A stretch of 64,000 nt of DNA from Plasmopara viticola (Eukaryota; Oomycota; Peronosporomycetes; Peronosporales; Peronosporaceae). The stretch is from positions 1,302,001 to 1,366,000 of the forward strand of contig MBPM02000010.1 in the NCBI GenBank assembly GCA_001695595.3, in the 5' to 3' direction. The notes beneath the pieces were generated by a model that did not search any database, was not told the origin of the DNA, and saw only the letters and a program-made list of their open reading frames with translations. Positions 10,251-22,079 of this stretch are shown here, piece by piece (the stretch's first letter is position 1; each line of letters begins with the position of its first letter). Both the position numbers and the translations under genes were made by a program.

Positions 10251-11834
10251 ATGGGCGACAAGTACGACCGCCAGCTGCGTCTGTGGGGCCCTGAGGGACA
10301 GCAACGTCTGGCCGCGACGCACGTCCTGCTTGTCGGATCCTGTGCGACTGCTTCCGAGGCGCTCAAGAACTTGGTGCTGCCTGGCATTGGTCGTTTCTCA
10401 ATCTTGGACGACGCCACCGTGACTCTGGCCGACGCAACAAACAATTTTTTCGTGACCGAAGACAGTGTAGGTCAGTCCAGGTCGAAAACCGTGGCTCAAT
10501 TGTTGCTGGAGATGAATGCAGACGTGACTGGTGATGGCCGACATGCGAGCGTACAGCAAGTGCTGGATGACGAACCGCACTACTTGGACCAATTTCAACT
10601 GGTCGTGGCGACGCAATTGGATGAAAATGTGACACTTCAATTGGCTGAACAATGTCAATTGAAGAATCTTCCGCTCATTTTAGTGACCTCGTATGGGTTA
10701 GTGGGCTCTTTAAGGCTGCAGGTGGCCCAACACGCGATTGCAGACGCTAAATGGGATCCACCACGACACGACTTGAGACTCGCTAACCCTTTTCCAGCAC
10801 TCGAGGCATTTGCCGATTCTTTTGAGCTAGAGTCCTTGTCAACGCTCGAACACGCACATGTGCCATATGTCGTGCTGCTGCTCCAAGCCATGAAGAAGTG
10901 GAAAAACGCCCATAATGGGACGTTTCCTGCCACGTTTTCCGAAAAAGAGGCGTTTAAAGCGAGTGTGATGGCAATGGCGTGGGGCCCACCTGGCCATGAA
11001 GTGAATTTCATAGAAGCAGCTGAGAATGCTTACAAGGCCTATGTGCCTTCCGAAGTGCCTGATGAAGTCACTTTAGTGTTAGAAGCAGCAGCATCTCACG
11101 CTCTGTCGACACAGAGGCTGGACAAGACAAACGAGACGAAAGCATTTTGGCTCATGGCCTGTGCATTGGCCGACTTTGTCAAGGACAACAATGGCCTTTT
11201 GCCCATCACAGGGGTCGTGCCCGATATGACTGCAATGACGGCTTCCTATGTGGCTCTACAAGAAGTTTACGTGAACAAGGCGACGGAAGATACTCGAAAA
11301 GTGCACGCGATTCTTGGCAAGAGATTGCAGGACATGGAGCTATCTGAAGACAGCATTTCGTTCGACAAAGTCGCAGCGTTTTGCAAGAACGCCCCAAACA
11401 TTGGTTTGCTCACAACTCGTTCGGTGGCCCACGAGTACAAGCTCGTGGATTTGTCGAGGGTAGACTTTGAGGATGAAGACAAGGAGCAGTCGCCGCTGAT
11501 CTGGTATTTTATGCTTCGTGCAGTCAAGGCCTTTACGTCCGACTTTCACCGCTATCCTGGCTCGGAAGATGGTGCGGCCGTCCAAGATCGGACGTGGCTT
11601 GTGGCAAAGGCCAAGGATTTGGCTGCCGGTAGTGTCGTGGCCGACTGGATTACTGACCACCACGCACTAGAGATGACCCGTTCCTGCGAGGTCGAGCTCC
11701 ACAATCTTGCCGCGTTAATGGGCGGTGTCGCTGCACAGGAGGCGATCAAGCTCATCACGCATCAGTTTGAGCCGCTGAACCACACGTACATCTTCAATGG
11801 CATCTCCGGCGTGGCTGCAACATATCAGCTATAA
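10251..11834 (+). CDS. NAE1: NEDD8-activating enzyme E1 regulatory subunit
   Basis: This is the AXR1/APPBP1/Ula1 subunit, which pairs with UBA3 to adenylate NEDD8 for cullin neddylation. It has 527 residues in one exon, close to the usual 530-540. The diagnostic N-terminus YDRQLRLWGPEGQQRL is followed by the Rossmann-like ThiF fold (VLLVGS, then LPGIGRFSILDD). A central all-helical catalytic-half-like region follows, then a conserved tail (about residues 490-527) where NLAALMGGVAAQEAIKLIT continues the adenylation fold. As in the family, this subunit carries no E1 catalytic cysteine of its own; the partner supplies it. The start ATG sits in CCGCCACCATGG, a strong eukaryotic initiation context. 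It is convergent with the SET/MYND gene, 161 bp away. Confidence 0.93.
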   Translation: MGDKYDRQLRLWGPEGQQRLAATHVLLVGSCATASEALKNLVLPGIGRFSILDDATVTLADATNNFFVTEDSVGQSRSKTVAQLLLEMNADVTGDGRHASVQQVLDDEPHYLDQFQLVVATQLDENVTLQLAEQCQLKNLPLILVTSYGLVGSLRLQVAQHAIADAKWDPPRHDLRLANPFPALEAFADSFELESLSTLEHAHVPYVVLLLQAMKKWKNAHNGTFPATFSEKEAFKASVMAMAWGPPGHEVNFIEAAENAYKAYVPSEVPDEVTLVLEAAASHALSTQRLDKTNETKAFWLMACALADFVKDNNGLLPITGVVPDMTAMTASYVALQEVYVNKATEDTRKVHAILGKRLQDMELSEDSISFDKVAAFCKNAPNIGLLTTRSVAHEYKLVDLSRVDFEDEDKEQSPLIWYFMLRAVKAFTSDFHRYPGSEDGAAVQDRTWLVAKAKDLAAGSVVADWITDHHALEMTRSCEVELHNLAALMGGVAAQEAIKLITHQFEPLNHTYIFNGISGVAATYQL

Positions 11835-11995
11835 AATCATCTCATTAAGCGTTATACCAATTAAAAATCTAACTACCCATGCATCCCAAAAGATGAGGCA
11901 CTAGCTCAATAGCCGAAAGTCCAATGTCAATGCTTGATCAGCCTACATACCACTTCGTGTCCTCCTGTTGCAACGGGATCGACCACGCACCTGTT

Positions 11996-14051
11996 TTATC
12001 GTCCCAGAATCCCGTTCTTCATCCTCAAAGCCTTTGAAGACGGGAGTCGAGGTTGGTCGCTCCCCGTCGATGACTGCTCGTGGGTTGCACGTCGCTGCTC
12101 GACTTGCTGTCGTTCCTGGACGCAACGCGAGCAAAAGCACTTGAACTTGTACTCGCGTAAATTGGCTTCACGCATGTGCACGTCCATGTCCACGTCAATG
12201 TAGCAAATGCACAATTCCTCGCCTTTTTGAATGTCTCGAATGGCAACGACGTGGCCGTCGCCATTTTTTGTGTACATGACCGTACAATTGGGGTCGCAGC
12301 TGTGGTTCATGGTACAGATAATCGGAAACAGGGCAGTGCCTTCGATACTTGGGTACCCAAGCGAGATGACCGAGGCCACGTCACAAGCGTCCACGTCGTT
12401 GCCCTTTGACTTGAGCTGTTGTTGGGCTTGAAGCCCTTGCAAGCGTTCTTTCTCCCACTTGAGCACACGTCGCACGTTACTGAGGACAATGTGGTCCTTC
12501 TCCGAAAGTTGTGGCTGGAACTTTGGCGACAAAATGCTGCTCGTCGGTCCGTCGCTGTGCTCCGAATCACTGGCTGCCAATTCCTTCTGGACATCAAAGT
12601 CTAAGATGTCAATGAAGGCGTGAAAGGGGTGATCCACCTCCATGCTAATGTTATTCATCTCAAAAAGCCCAATTTGCGCAGTGAAAAACTCATAACTCAA
12701 CACGCTGGAACAGCAGCGCCAGATCTCCTCAACCGTCACGCCCCGCAGCTGTTCTTCTCGCTCAAGGCGGACGAGATTACACTCTAGCGCATCCAAAAGC
12801 AACTGGTGCGTGATCGTCAATACTTCTTGCAAACACTGGGCTTTCGTTGACACACTGGTCCACTTTTCATCGCCGTTTCGTGGCTCTTGTGTCTGCTGTG
12901 TTGAGTCCTGAAGGACACTCGATCGTGGCGTAGCAGACTCTGGCATGCCAGCCGCTGTTTGGTTTTCTTCAATATCCTTCACATCACTCGGTGATCGCTC
13001 GTCGCTACTACAGAGTCCAACGCTCTCGCTGCTTGAGCGGTCTCCACTACTGCCCGTAATCTCCTCTGAACTCTCGTCGCTGGTGTGCGGCTGCGGTGCC
13101 AGTGCCTCGACGCCCCCATGCTCAATAATCACGACTTCCCACCACGGTTTCTTATAAAACATATCAATGGGTTCGCGTGCCTTGACAATGTCGCGCCACA
13201 CGAGATACCGCGACAAGATGCGTGCAATCACTTTGGCGGCCAGCACGAAAATATCGTTCGTGTGGCGTGTGTGGTTTAAAAATTCGCCCATGGCCGAGCA
13301 CGCGTCGGTACGTGGACACAGGATCGCGTGGTATTCGTGCAGTGCACGCATTTGACAGAGTTTCGAGCAGTAGAGCTCTCCGCACACACACTTGGCGCCA
13401 GGGCCTGCCATGCCACAGCTTTGTGGCGTAATGCGCAAGAGGCGCAAGGCCTTCTCCAGCGCATCCACGTCCACGGCCTTTGCATCCTCGTTCCTGCCAT
13501 TGCTCGCATGGTCCATCGATTTGCCATTCGTCGGCACCGTCGATGTTGCTCCGTTGTAGCTCGTGACAATCTCACGCCATTGCCGCTGGGCGTCGCCCAG
13601 GAGGGGCAAGTAGCAGAATTGACAGCACGGCAAGTGACTCTGGTTCACGTCGTGTTGCATGGCCACGAGCGGCGACTCGGTCCAGATTGGCGTCGCTTTG
13701 GGCAGGTCTCGATTCGCATAGATGGCTTTGCCTTTCACGGGCCCCGCGTCGCCACAGACAATGGGCGCTTTGGCTTTGCTAATGACGACTTGAAAGTACG
13801 TACTCGCAACGGGGTCGGTCGGGCCGTACGGTGCCGCCACGCACGCGTATCGATTGACTACGTAGACACATACCACACAACAATGAGAACGAGACAACCG
13901 GCCGACCAGGAGACGATGCAGGTCACTTACGGTCGGGTCGGGCTGTACGTCGTCCGCCATTCTTGACGCTCGTGAACGCGGACGACTTGAGGGCTTTCCA
14001 CGGTGGAGACAGCTCCCGCTCCATGTCGACGTTAAGGCCACCGTCTTCCAT
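11996..14051 (-). CDS. SET and MYND domain protein (SMYD-like), paralogue 1
   Basis: Probable protein lysine methyltransferase. My model has two exons, 14051-13931 and 13857-11996, with a 73-bp GTAAGT...TAG intron and 660 residues. The SET domain is split, as in SMYD proteins: an N-terminal part (KGKAIYANRDL), a MYND-like zinc-binding segment (CGELYCSKLCQ...HAILC), a long middle, then the catalytic NHSCDPNC at residues 558-565, GEELCICYIDVD, and a post-SET cysteine cluster (FKCFCSRC). A serine- and acid-rich insert of about 80 residues interrupts the middle. Its paralogue at 48.0-49.6 kb lacks it. An alternative is translation from the ATG at 13960 through the intron, giving 654 residues. The spliced form is favoured because the upstream frame joins in phase and the intron is pyrimidine-rich. 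The start at 14051 could also be further upstream. Confidence 0.82.
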
Positions 14052-14725
14052 CGTAAGTGCCTCGTTTAGCGGAGGTTTCTCTCGTGTCTCGAACGTCTCG
14101 TAGCGCCCGCGCTTCGTGTCAAAGACTTCAAGCAAATGTCGTGTGGCACGCTTGCCGAATTCCGAGCGAAAGGGGCATGGAGATACAAAATATCGAAAAG
14201 TCGGACGAAACTCTACAAATCGAAAAAATTGGCACGATGTGCGAAATGTCTCAGATAGTTGGTGGCGCGGTATCCCACAACTTAGGGTCTGCACATTTTG
14301 CATGTTGAAGTTTAAAGATAACCACCTCAGGGCATTTAAATCGGTACCTTTAATTTTGATTGCTGACCAGGTTTCATGTGATGTTCCTCTATCACCAAGC
14401 TATTGGAAAATCCGCCGGTTGCTGTCTCGAGCGGACAATTGTCGGTGTTTACCGTGCTTGTGTGTAAGTTGGCAGCAAAAAATTACTACCTCTCACAACG
14501 CATTTATAGCTCATTGGAAAGGCGAAGATGCGGTTAGGTCAGATCACTTCCGAGTCAGCATTTGCTTTTTTGACGCAATCAGTATTTAGACCAAGAAATG
14601 GGTGGTTTAATTACTCTATTTACCCCATGAATATAATGCTCTGCGTTAAAATTAGCCCAACATAATACATTTATGACGTTTCAACGATGGTCGTCAAAGA
14701 GCCGGTAGTAAACGCTGATTCGATA
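14052..14725. other. Upstream region of SET/MYND paralogue 1
   Basis: The minus-strand frame of exon 1 stays open up to 14303 and reads protein-like near 14050-14170, so the true start could lie there. Otherwise no gene is seen. The DPH5 3' end lies at the right edge. Confidence 0.4.
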
Positions 14726-15606
14726 CTATTTTCTAACGTAAAATTGCTTGAGCATCTACCGCACGCAAGTCAAAGTACACCCATTAGCAAAGTCCGAAAT
14801 ATCCGTCTCCTACCTCAACTCACCTCTTCTTCAAGCGGATGCACATCTCCAGCAATGGCCAAACAGTGCAAAGGCGCCCCAAAATCTGCAGTAAGCAACT
14901 CCTTCATGGTACCAGCAATGATCGTCTGGTCTTTTTGACCTAACCGCGCCATGCCAACGCAGAGCGTATCCTCGGTGTAACCTCCTTCCTGACGCTTTTC
15001 CTCTATCTCAAGAAGTTGTTGAATGGCTTGATTGACTGTCATGAAGCGCGGCGGAAGAAAGACCGTGCGACCGCGGCACATGGCATCATAGTCAGGCTCT
15101 TTTACCTTGATGTCTAGCAGACACAGCGTGTGCATGCCACCGCGGCGATTGTACCGAATTTTTTCGTAAAAACTGTCTGGACGCCACTCATCTCGAAAAA
15201 ACGGAATCGACACGGTCTGGCCGAACGAATAGAGTTGCAAACCGCACGCGCCCGCTGCACCCATGACCGATGCGTTATGAATCACTTCCACCTTGACGTC
15301 CAGCTCTTTAGCGCGAAGGATTAGGTCGGAATGCGTGGTAGCACAAAGCGGATCACCTACCACTAGAAAAGCCACATCGTCCTCCTTTGCATCGGCAAAG
15401 ATTTGATCCGCGCCAGTCTCGACACAATCGCGGTCAGCTAGGATCACCTCGCGGCCGTAAAATTCGCTCAGCTTGTCCGGCGCCACGCCCAGCACTGATG
15501 TATAGTTCTCTAAGAAGACCTTCTTTGCCTTTTTAATGGCGTTCAGGCCGCGCAGCGTCACATCCTGCTCGTCGCCAAGACCCAGGCCAACCACGTACAA
15601 TACCAT
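14726..15606 (-). CDS. DPH5: Diphthine methyltransferase DPH5
   Basis: SAM-dependent methyltransferase of diphthamide synthesis on elongation factor 2, acting in the cytosol after the DPH1/DPH2 step. The N-terminus [20 protein letters not shown] and the motifs [12 protein letters not shown] and [17 protein letters not shown] are those of the family (tetrapyrrole-methylase fold). Model: exon 1 15606-14824, intron 14823-14756 (68 bp, GTGAGT...TAG), exon 2 14755-14726. The nine-codon last exon gives MLKQFYVRK directly after HPLEEE. This restores the usual family ending HPxExEML; reading through would stop two codons later. The final product is 270 residues, a normal length. The ATG at 15606 was chosen because upstream codons are not conserved. 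Confidence 0.93.
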
Positions 15607-16581
15607 GACGCTAGCTCTGCCAATCAAAACAACGACATTTTATATGAACATCAACATTTTTTTTCTTAGTTAATTTTTGGCAATCTGATTCTCAATATTT
15701 AACGATATTCTTATAAGGAAACGACTCTTATTGGCACACATTGTATACACGGCAAATGGCAAACACCCACGACGACATTACGCATACACGTGCTGTAATG
15801 GTGCTGATGAAGCCTGGCCAGTTGAGGGCACTCAGTAATGCATTAAAGACTCGCATCATAAAAAAGTTCAACACTACGTTGTCTGTAGTCTTCGAACAAG
15901 TTATACCAACAAGCATAATTGCCATAATTTATAAGAAGGTTAAGCCTTTCGTGTTAAAGCTTGCTATCCCAAAACATTGTGCGCGAGAGAAGGCCACTTG
16001 CTTTTAACATGACGCCAGCAAGCTGGTGCGGATATGAAGCGCAGGCATTGAAGCAATCTCTATTACTGGTCGACCGTATAAATATATTTTGCTGTCGGTC
16101 TGATAGTGGAAAATAATTTAAGTCAATAGGATAAAATGCAGGTGTGTTCAAAAAAGAACATACATTGTAAATTTGTTAAGCCAACAATTTTGAATGTGAA
16201 GATTACAAGTTCAATGGCAAAACCTGCCTCGTCTCACTATACCACATTACTCGATATGCTGCTGCGAATTCGCGCGTAGTGGCAATAACGAAGGAACGCC
16301 CGTCAAATTTGAGGCTAGTGAATGATTAATGGAATACACAAGTAACGGATGGTCCACGTATCGTCGTGGGTCATAATTTTAGCACCGCGAGAAAATATCA
16401 GCTAGGATGTTTTTCGTTTTCTAACACAAAGCTGAACTTCAATGAAAATGAAAGCCACCAAGCCGTAAGCTGATGAAGATGAGGACTTTTCGTCGCTGTG
16501 CACAGCGGCATGTGGTCCGAGTAGATAGCAAATGATGCTTTGCTCAGAAGTCTAGCCTTTTGATCATGACAATTTTTTTGT
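15607..16581. other. Intergenic, no gene seen
   Basis: AT-rich. An 88-codon plus-strand frame at 15741-16007 has no recognisable feature. The right part of DPH5's promoter lies at the left edge. Confidence 0.45.
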
Positions 16582-16675
16582 CGTGCACAGGATAAGTTCT
16601 TATAAGGAAGTCTTATGGTAACTCACGACGTGCACAGGATATATTCTCATAATCGTATGGTAGCTCACATTGTAT
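16582..16675. repeat. Tandem repeat of about 47 bp, two units
   Basis: CGTGCACAGGATA begins at 16582 and again at 16629; both units end near TATGGTA(A/G)CTCAC. The retroposon copy at 16670 inserted at the end of the second unit, and its target-site duplication is part of the repeat. Confidence 0.65.
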
Positions 16676-16995
16676 TGTATTGTATTTCGTTATCGCGTTG
16701 CCAAGTTATGCACGTGCTAGACTCAGTCTGGCTAGTCCACGGCATACAGTGGTGTCCGCATACGTAGGGTCTCGTTCGGCGGGCAGTGCAGCCAGCACCG
16801 AGGTCGTGAAGGTCTTCCAATACTTTGTTTAGCTCTGACTTGGTAAGAGCCCAGGTGGCGCCCGGTGCTGGAGACCGTCGCGTCGAGGGTGAGACTCATT
16901 AGAGACCTGCGGATGCCCGAGAGCACCTGCCCGAAGCGCGCGAGCATTTGGCCCCCGCGCTTGGAAGGAGGGCGTCACCCCAACCTTTTCCAAGC
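16670..16995 (-). mobile_element. SINE-like retroposon, copy 2 of 3
   Basis: The element is 326 bp, minus strand, with the (AATAC)n tail at the low-coordinate end. It is flanked by a perfect 12-bp target-site duplication, TGGTAGCTCACA, at 16658-16669 and 16996-17007. That identity shows retroposition and suggests the insertion is fairly recent. The body is nearly collinear with copy 1. There is no coding capacity. Confidence 0.85.
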
Positions 16996-17149
16996 TGGTA
17001 GCTCACAATCACTCATAATTCATCGGAGCGTAGCCAATGGCAGATTTGCTTGTGTCAGAGAAGACGTGGAAAGGCTTTGAGTCATTCGGGATTGACAAAA
17101 AAGGTCCTTTGTACATCTCATCGATAATAATTTGATATTTATCGCATCA

Positions 17150-18120
17150 CAACCACGTCGCATCTAATATCAGCAGACATGACGGCTATTGGATCAAAGA
17201 AGCGTATTAGGCGCTTGGACGCTTGCGAAAAACTTGAAAGTCACTTTTTAGATCGGCACCTAGCCGTCGCTGCTCCCATAATGACCCAGCACCGTTGTTT
17301 AGGTGTGCACAAGACGCAATTCTTGAGCTTGGCTCAATGACGGCCTTCACCTACAACTGGTACAACTTAAAAGAGCTGTTCAATGCTTTTAAAATGCACT
17401 ATTTTTTTTAAGGCGGCTGTGCACAATATTGTTGTCGAAATTACTCGGTGCAATGTCGCGGAGCGGACCCACTACAATAATTTTATGCAACTGAACGTTC
17501 TACAAGCCTCACAACATCAGTGGCCGCTCCCACAGCAATATGCTAGGAGCACAGACTGACACTAATAGCTTGTCGCTTAGAATCGTCAGTATTTGTTAAA
17601 GGCCATCGGTCAAATTGATTGGGCTACATACAGTGCTATCATTCATATGTTCGAGGAACATGCGCTTCCAAGAAACAAAATTCGTACTGACATTACGCCG
17701 TTCAATATTCTAAAAGAGCGATCTTGTCTGTCGCCTACCTCTCGCAGAGAGTTGAATGGAGTGCGGTGAAATTTGCTCGCGCACATGATTCTATTTTCGA
17801 AGGCTCTCAGAAAGCTTATAGATTGCTTCTACTTAAGTTTGGAGAAGAGGACATTGTCGCGTAACACAATATCATCCAAGGGATTTGATGTTGAAAAAAC
17901 ATCCATCAGTGAAAAGCGTGGCCAAAATTTTGTCAGGGAAGACGTCCGCGAACTCGCAGACCATGTCATACACTGATCTCAAAATTCGCAAAAAAAAGTA
18001 TGATAATGCTGCAAAGCACATTTTGCGCGCAAAGTGGTGCTCACTGGCCACGGCTGAAATTTTTTGCTGGCAATTTCATGTATGACCTTATTGATAAATC
18101 GCACCTGATCCACATTACCG
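17150..18120 (+). pseudogene. Decayed unrecognised coding region
   Basis: With frame changes and stops, the plus strand reads as protein over several runs: DAILELGSMTAFTYNWYNLK near 17305-17365, then ARAHDSIFEGSQKAYRLLL near 17780-17835, then a lysine-rich run near 17925-18070 that includes TDLKIRKKKYDNAAKHILRA. The collinear order on one strand suggests one old gene or transposon frame with several indels. No family is recognised. Confidence 0.33.
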
Positions 18121-21100
18121 CTCTCTAATGTAAGAAGGATGCTTCTTTAGAAATTATCGGGGAAACCTATGGGTGACATGCCTCTCGATGCAAGTGTGTT
18201 GCTCGCTTGACTGCGTGCTTTTTAATTTAGCGCTAACGCGGGACTTCGCAGACCACTAAGACCGTCAACACGGCGTCAGTCGTGTAGCAAGAGCTCTCGA
18301 CGCCGTTTACGTCAGTGTGGTGTGAAAGCCTTGTCAGCAAGACCGGCAGCCAAAACTTCACCCACACCATAAACGAAAAAAGTCGTCGATTAAATTAAAA
18401 AGCGGCAGCTCTCGTCGTGGACGAGGTGTAGCAAGTTTATTGATAGCTCATCGAGATTCTCACAAGACAATGCCTCCGATAGTAGCGCCGACAAATACGA
18501 CATCAACTCAACTTCCAGAAGCACGTGGAGGGGTCGATGGCATCGAGAGAAATGATGATTGTCTGGAGTCATTACTCGTAGTGGTGGAATTAGATGTCCC
18601 TATCACATTAATGATCATAGATCAAGCTGCCACTGGGAGCCATTCCAGCCAGTAGAACACGTTACTCCTACTAGACCACATTGGTGCTTTGCACAAGCGG
18701 TCAAGAGAAGCTTGGAGAGCACATAGAATCCCTACTTAGCACTGACTTTAGCACGTATTTGTGCGATAAACGAACTTTTTGGTTTTGAACCAAAAGCCCA
18801 ACCAATCCCACCGGATTAGTCTTAAATGATCTCCAGATCTGCTAGTAAGAAGTGGTGAAACTTCGAGCTGCAGACCGGCGTATGGTCATCAGTCGATGCG
18901 ACGTTTCCGCTGTTGAAGTTACCCCGCGGATCATGAATTTGTAGCCCAAAATCTCACTATTAATCATTTGCGAAGTAGATAGAATAAGCCGAGAAAACAT
19001 ACTTAAATAAATGATTTTTTTGCGTCGTTCCAACAATTATTTAGCTCATAGTACAACAAGGTTTCCGTCTCTATCAAATTTAGTCCGTTGTTTCTATGCG
19101 CGAGGTGCTTTGCGTATCTCTGCTAAAGGCTCTGGAAATCGATGAGTTGGAGACTCGGGCGAAGAAATATTAGCAGGCTTTACCATCACATCAGTTCTCG
19201 TCGGAAGCCAGACTTTCAATATATAGCACGGATGCAGAAGACTTCCCACGTTTATTGTTCGAGTTTAGTTGAAATTAAACAACATGGTAGACCTACGATA
19301 TTTTAATGTGGGTTGCGAGAAGCAGTATTGCTTAAAAAGTACCCAGATCAGATTTTGTAATTAAGTTTGCACATATGCCCAAAGCTGTGAATTGTGCCGG
19401 CGGGTCAAGCCCTCACGAAATACGGTCGACAATCCTTTCAAATCCATTGAGCTACTGGTGGGCTGCGAAGTCTGAAACATAAACGCAGAATAGCGTCCGA
19501 AGGCCTGTGGTTAGACATTGCAGATAATACGTAGTATGTGCACAAAGGCGCAAATTTGGAGCAAAATGCTGCTACTCCTTGAGCTTGCACGAAACCTTGC
19601 TCAAAAGGCTACACGTTTGATAATTAGTCAGCGAACCCTCATTCTCTGCTTACACCATTTGGTCTCAATGTTGTTTTTAAACTTTTTGGCGATTTTGTCG
19701 CGCACATACTGAGTCATTCCAGTACTATTTGAGATAAGTTGATACCTACAACTCGTTCGGCTTATCGTTCCAGATCAAGCCAGGAACTAAGTTGCGAGGG
19801 GAGTTTCGTAGGGGCATCCAGTGCACTGCATGTTTTTGAGGACATCATGTTTCTCTCCGACTACTTAGTTATAAAGGTGTGCGCCACTATCACGTGAGTG
19901 CGTTTTTGCGCAACACCGCCTACAGAGTCTGACCCAGTATCTTGTGGAGTGGCGTACATGACCTCACTCTCAGAGCTCATAGAAATTAAGGCTGTATTTT
20001 GGCTGGGTTACCCTGACATCGTAGACGCCACCGATCATGGTAACAAGTGTATTTGGCAATACTAAGCTTCCCGCTTTTAAGACCGGAGGAGCTAAAGACG
20101 AATAAGACTGTTTCGAGGTTTTGGGAGCCAAATCAGAAGTTTTTTTTAAGAAAGGATACCATAGGCCACAGGACGACATCGCGCCGACAGTCACGACGAG
20201 TCTTTAGCCGTTAAAACCCTTACCGAATATACTGCTGTTCTCTTCTATCGAGTCTGCTGAGGCGTCGCGAAGCGCAAACAATGAGTATAGCTTGTATGGC
20301 TGGAGAGCTTTCCTACTTGGCACTTGCCGACAACATCGATGTATCTGCAGCCTCGACACACAAGAACATATTTATTCGGATGGGCGTCCAGTCTTGCCAT
20401 AATGAAGAAAAGTCAAAGGTTTTGGTCGTTGAGATCGTCGTAGTGATGTGAGCCACAGTGAGAGCGCTGTTGGAATGTCGTTTAATAATGCGCGGCTCGG
20501 AAAGAAAGGCTAAAAAATTTGCGCTGAAGAGTGTTTATCTAACATACTCTAGCCTCGATCATTCTGGCATAAGATTTTGTTTGCTAAATTTTCTATTGTG
20601 GCATGCTCTTTGCATAACTTGCGTCGTTTAGCAATCGAAGCCAGTTTTCCTTCTAGGTTTGTCAACCTGAGAAGGAATTGCGGCTCCAGTTGAAGAATTT
20701 CATATTGTAGCATCACTTTGCTTTTTTACGTTCCGGATTGATCTTTAAGCTGATATGTAATAAAGAATTATTATAGCTCGTAATTCGCAAAGTGCGGATA
20801 TAATGGGCAAGAGTCGGTGTAAGCCCTGCTAGTGGCTGCCACTGCAAGCTGCTCTAAGATTATTTGATATTGACCACTAGGTTCATGATATTTATCGTAC
20901 GGGGCGACAGACTCATGTACTGCACCTAAGTTAGTATTAAACTACATGAGGAGAGAATTTAACGCACCTTGAAACCTTTTTGTGACTTTTCCTGCTTCTT
21001 CGGAAACCATTATATAACCGCTTGCACGTTGTGAGTTTGACCCATAGATTCCCGCACGCCCGCTGATTTGAAGGTGCCCGCAGCAATCCCAGCCCTAAAA

Positions 21101-22079
21101 GTCGAGCTACGTATGTATTTTGATCGTGAAACTGCTCGATTCTGCTGTCAAAGCTGCTAAATGATATCGAATGCTTTGATGAACTGTTCACACCCCTGCT
21201 CTCAGCGGCTTGGCCAATATCACACCTGGGCCTGAAGACGCCGATGTGAAATCCTAGATTGAGAAAGCAAATTGCGCTGGGTGAAAGCCTTGAGGTGGCG
21301 TTCCAGTCACGTAGCCGATGGAATTGATGATATATTATCTTTCGTGCTTTGCGTAAATAACACTCATCTTGAAGCTTGACAGCTCTCTTTTGGAGGTGAA
21401 GTTGGTCGAAAGCGATCACCAAGCTTATTTTCGTTTCGAAGTAGATTTGTAAGTGCGTAGCGAACAATGGCTATGTGGACTCAAGCTTTTCTTGCCGCTT
21501 GCACACGTAGTTGTTAACATTTATTTCTAGTAGCAAGTGTTCTCACCCATTGCTCTCTGCAAATAATATGAGTTTTGGAGCTTGACTGGATTCTCTCCTA
21601 GAGTAGATAAAAATTGAGTTTCTCTATATAGGCACGTGCGATTTGTAACGCCTGCGTCTCGTTTGAAATGCTGAGCCGGTTGGCCACTTATTCTCTGCTG
21701 CTCTAGCTGGCAGATCACGGATGATCTTGTACGAAGGTAAGTCGCGAATGATGTAATGCTTATGGTTGACCTGATGCGTGACTTACTTATGGTTGTCCTG
21801 TTTCGCAGATCATAGATACGTGTAGACCGCGTAACCGATCGTATCGCGGGACCATCAGAACACGGTATCGAAAATACAGCTCATTTCTATTATAGTAGTC
21901 AGATCTCAACTTTTATATTATAACTAGCTCTTGTATTAGGAGTAAAGTGGTACAGCACCATCAATCCGTACATAAAGAGCTCATTTAATTTTAGTGTGAC
22001 ATTTTACTGCATCGCCAGCAATTTTACTGTAAAAAGAATTAGATTCTCCAACCACTTATATGTAGAGTGATGGCGCTCA
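18121..22079. other. Gene-poor intergenic stretch
   Basis: No gene is supported. The longest frame is 176 codons on the minus strand at 20937-21467, with no recognisable domain and unconvincing composition. The DNA is AT-rich and stop-dense on both strands. Confidence 0.4.

Noticed and set aside
20937..21467. 176-codon minus-strand frame
   Set aside because: No domain, poor composition, no splice partners; kept only as a remark in the gap description.
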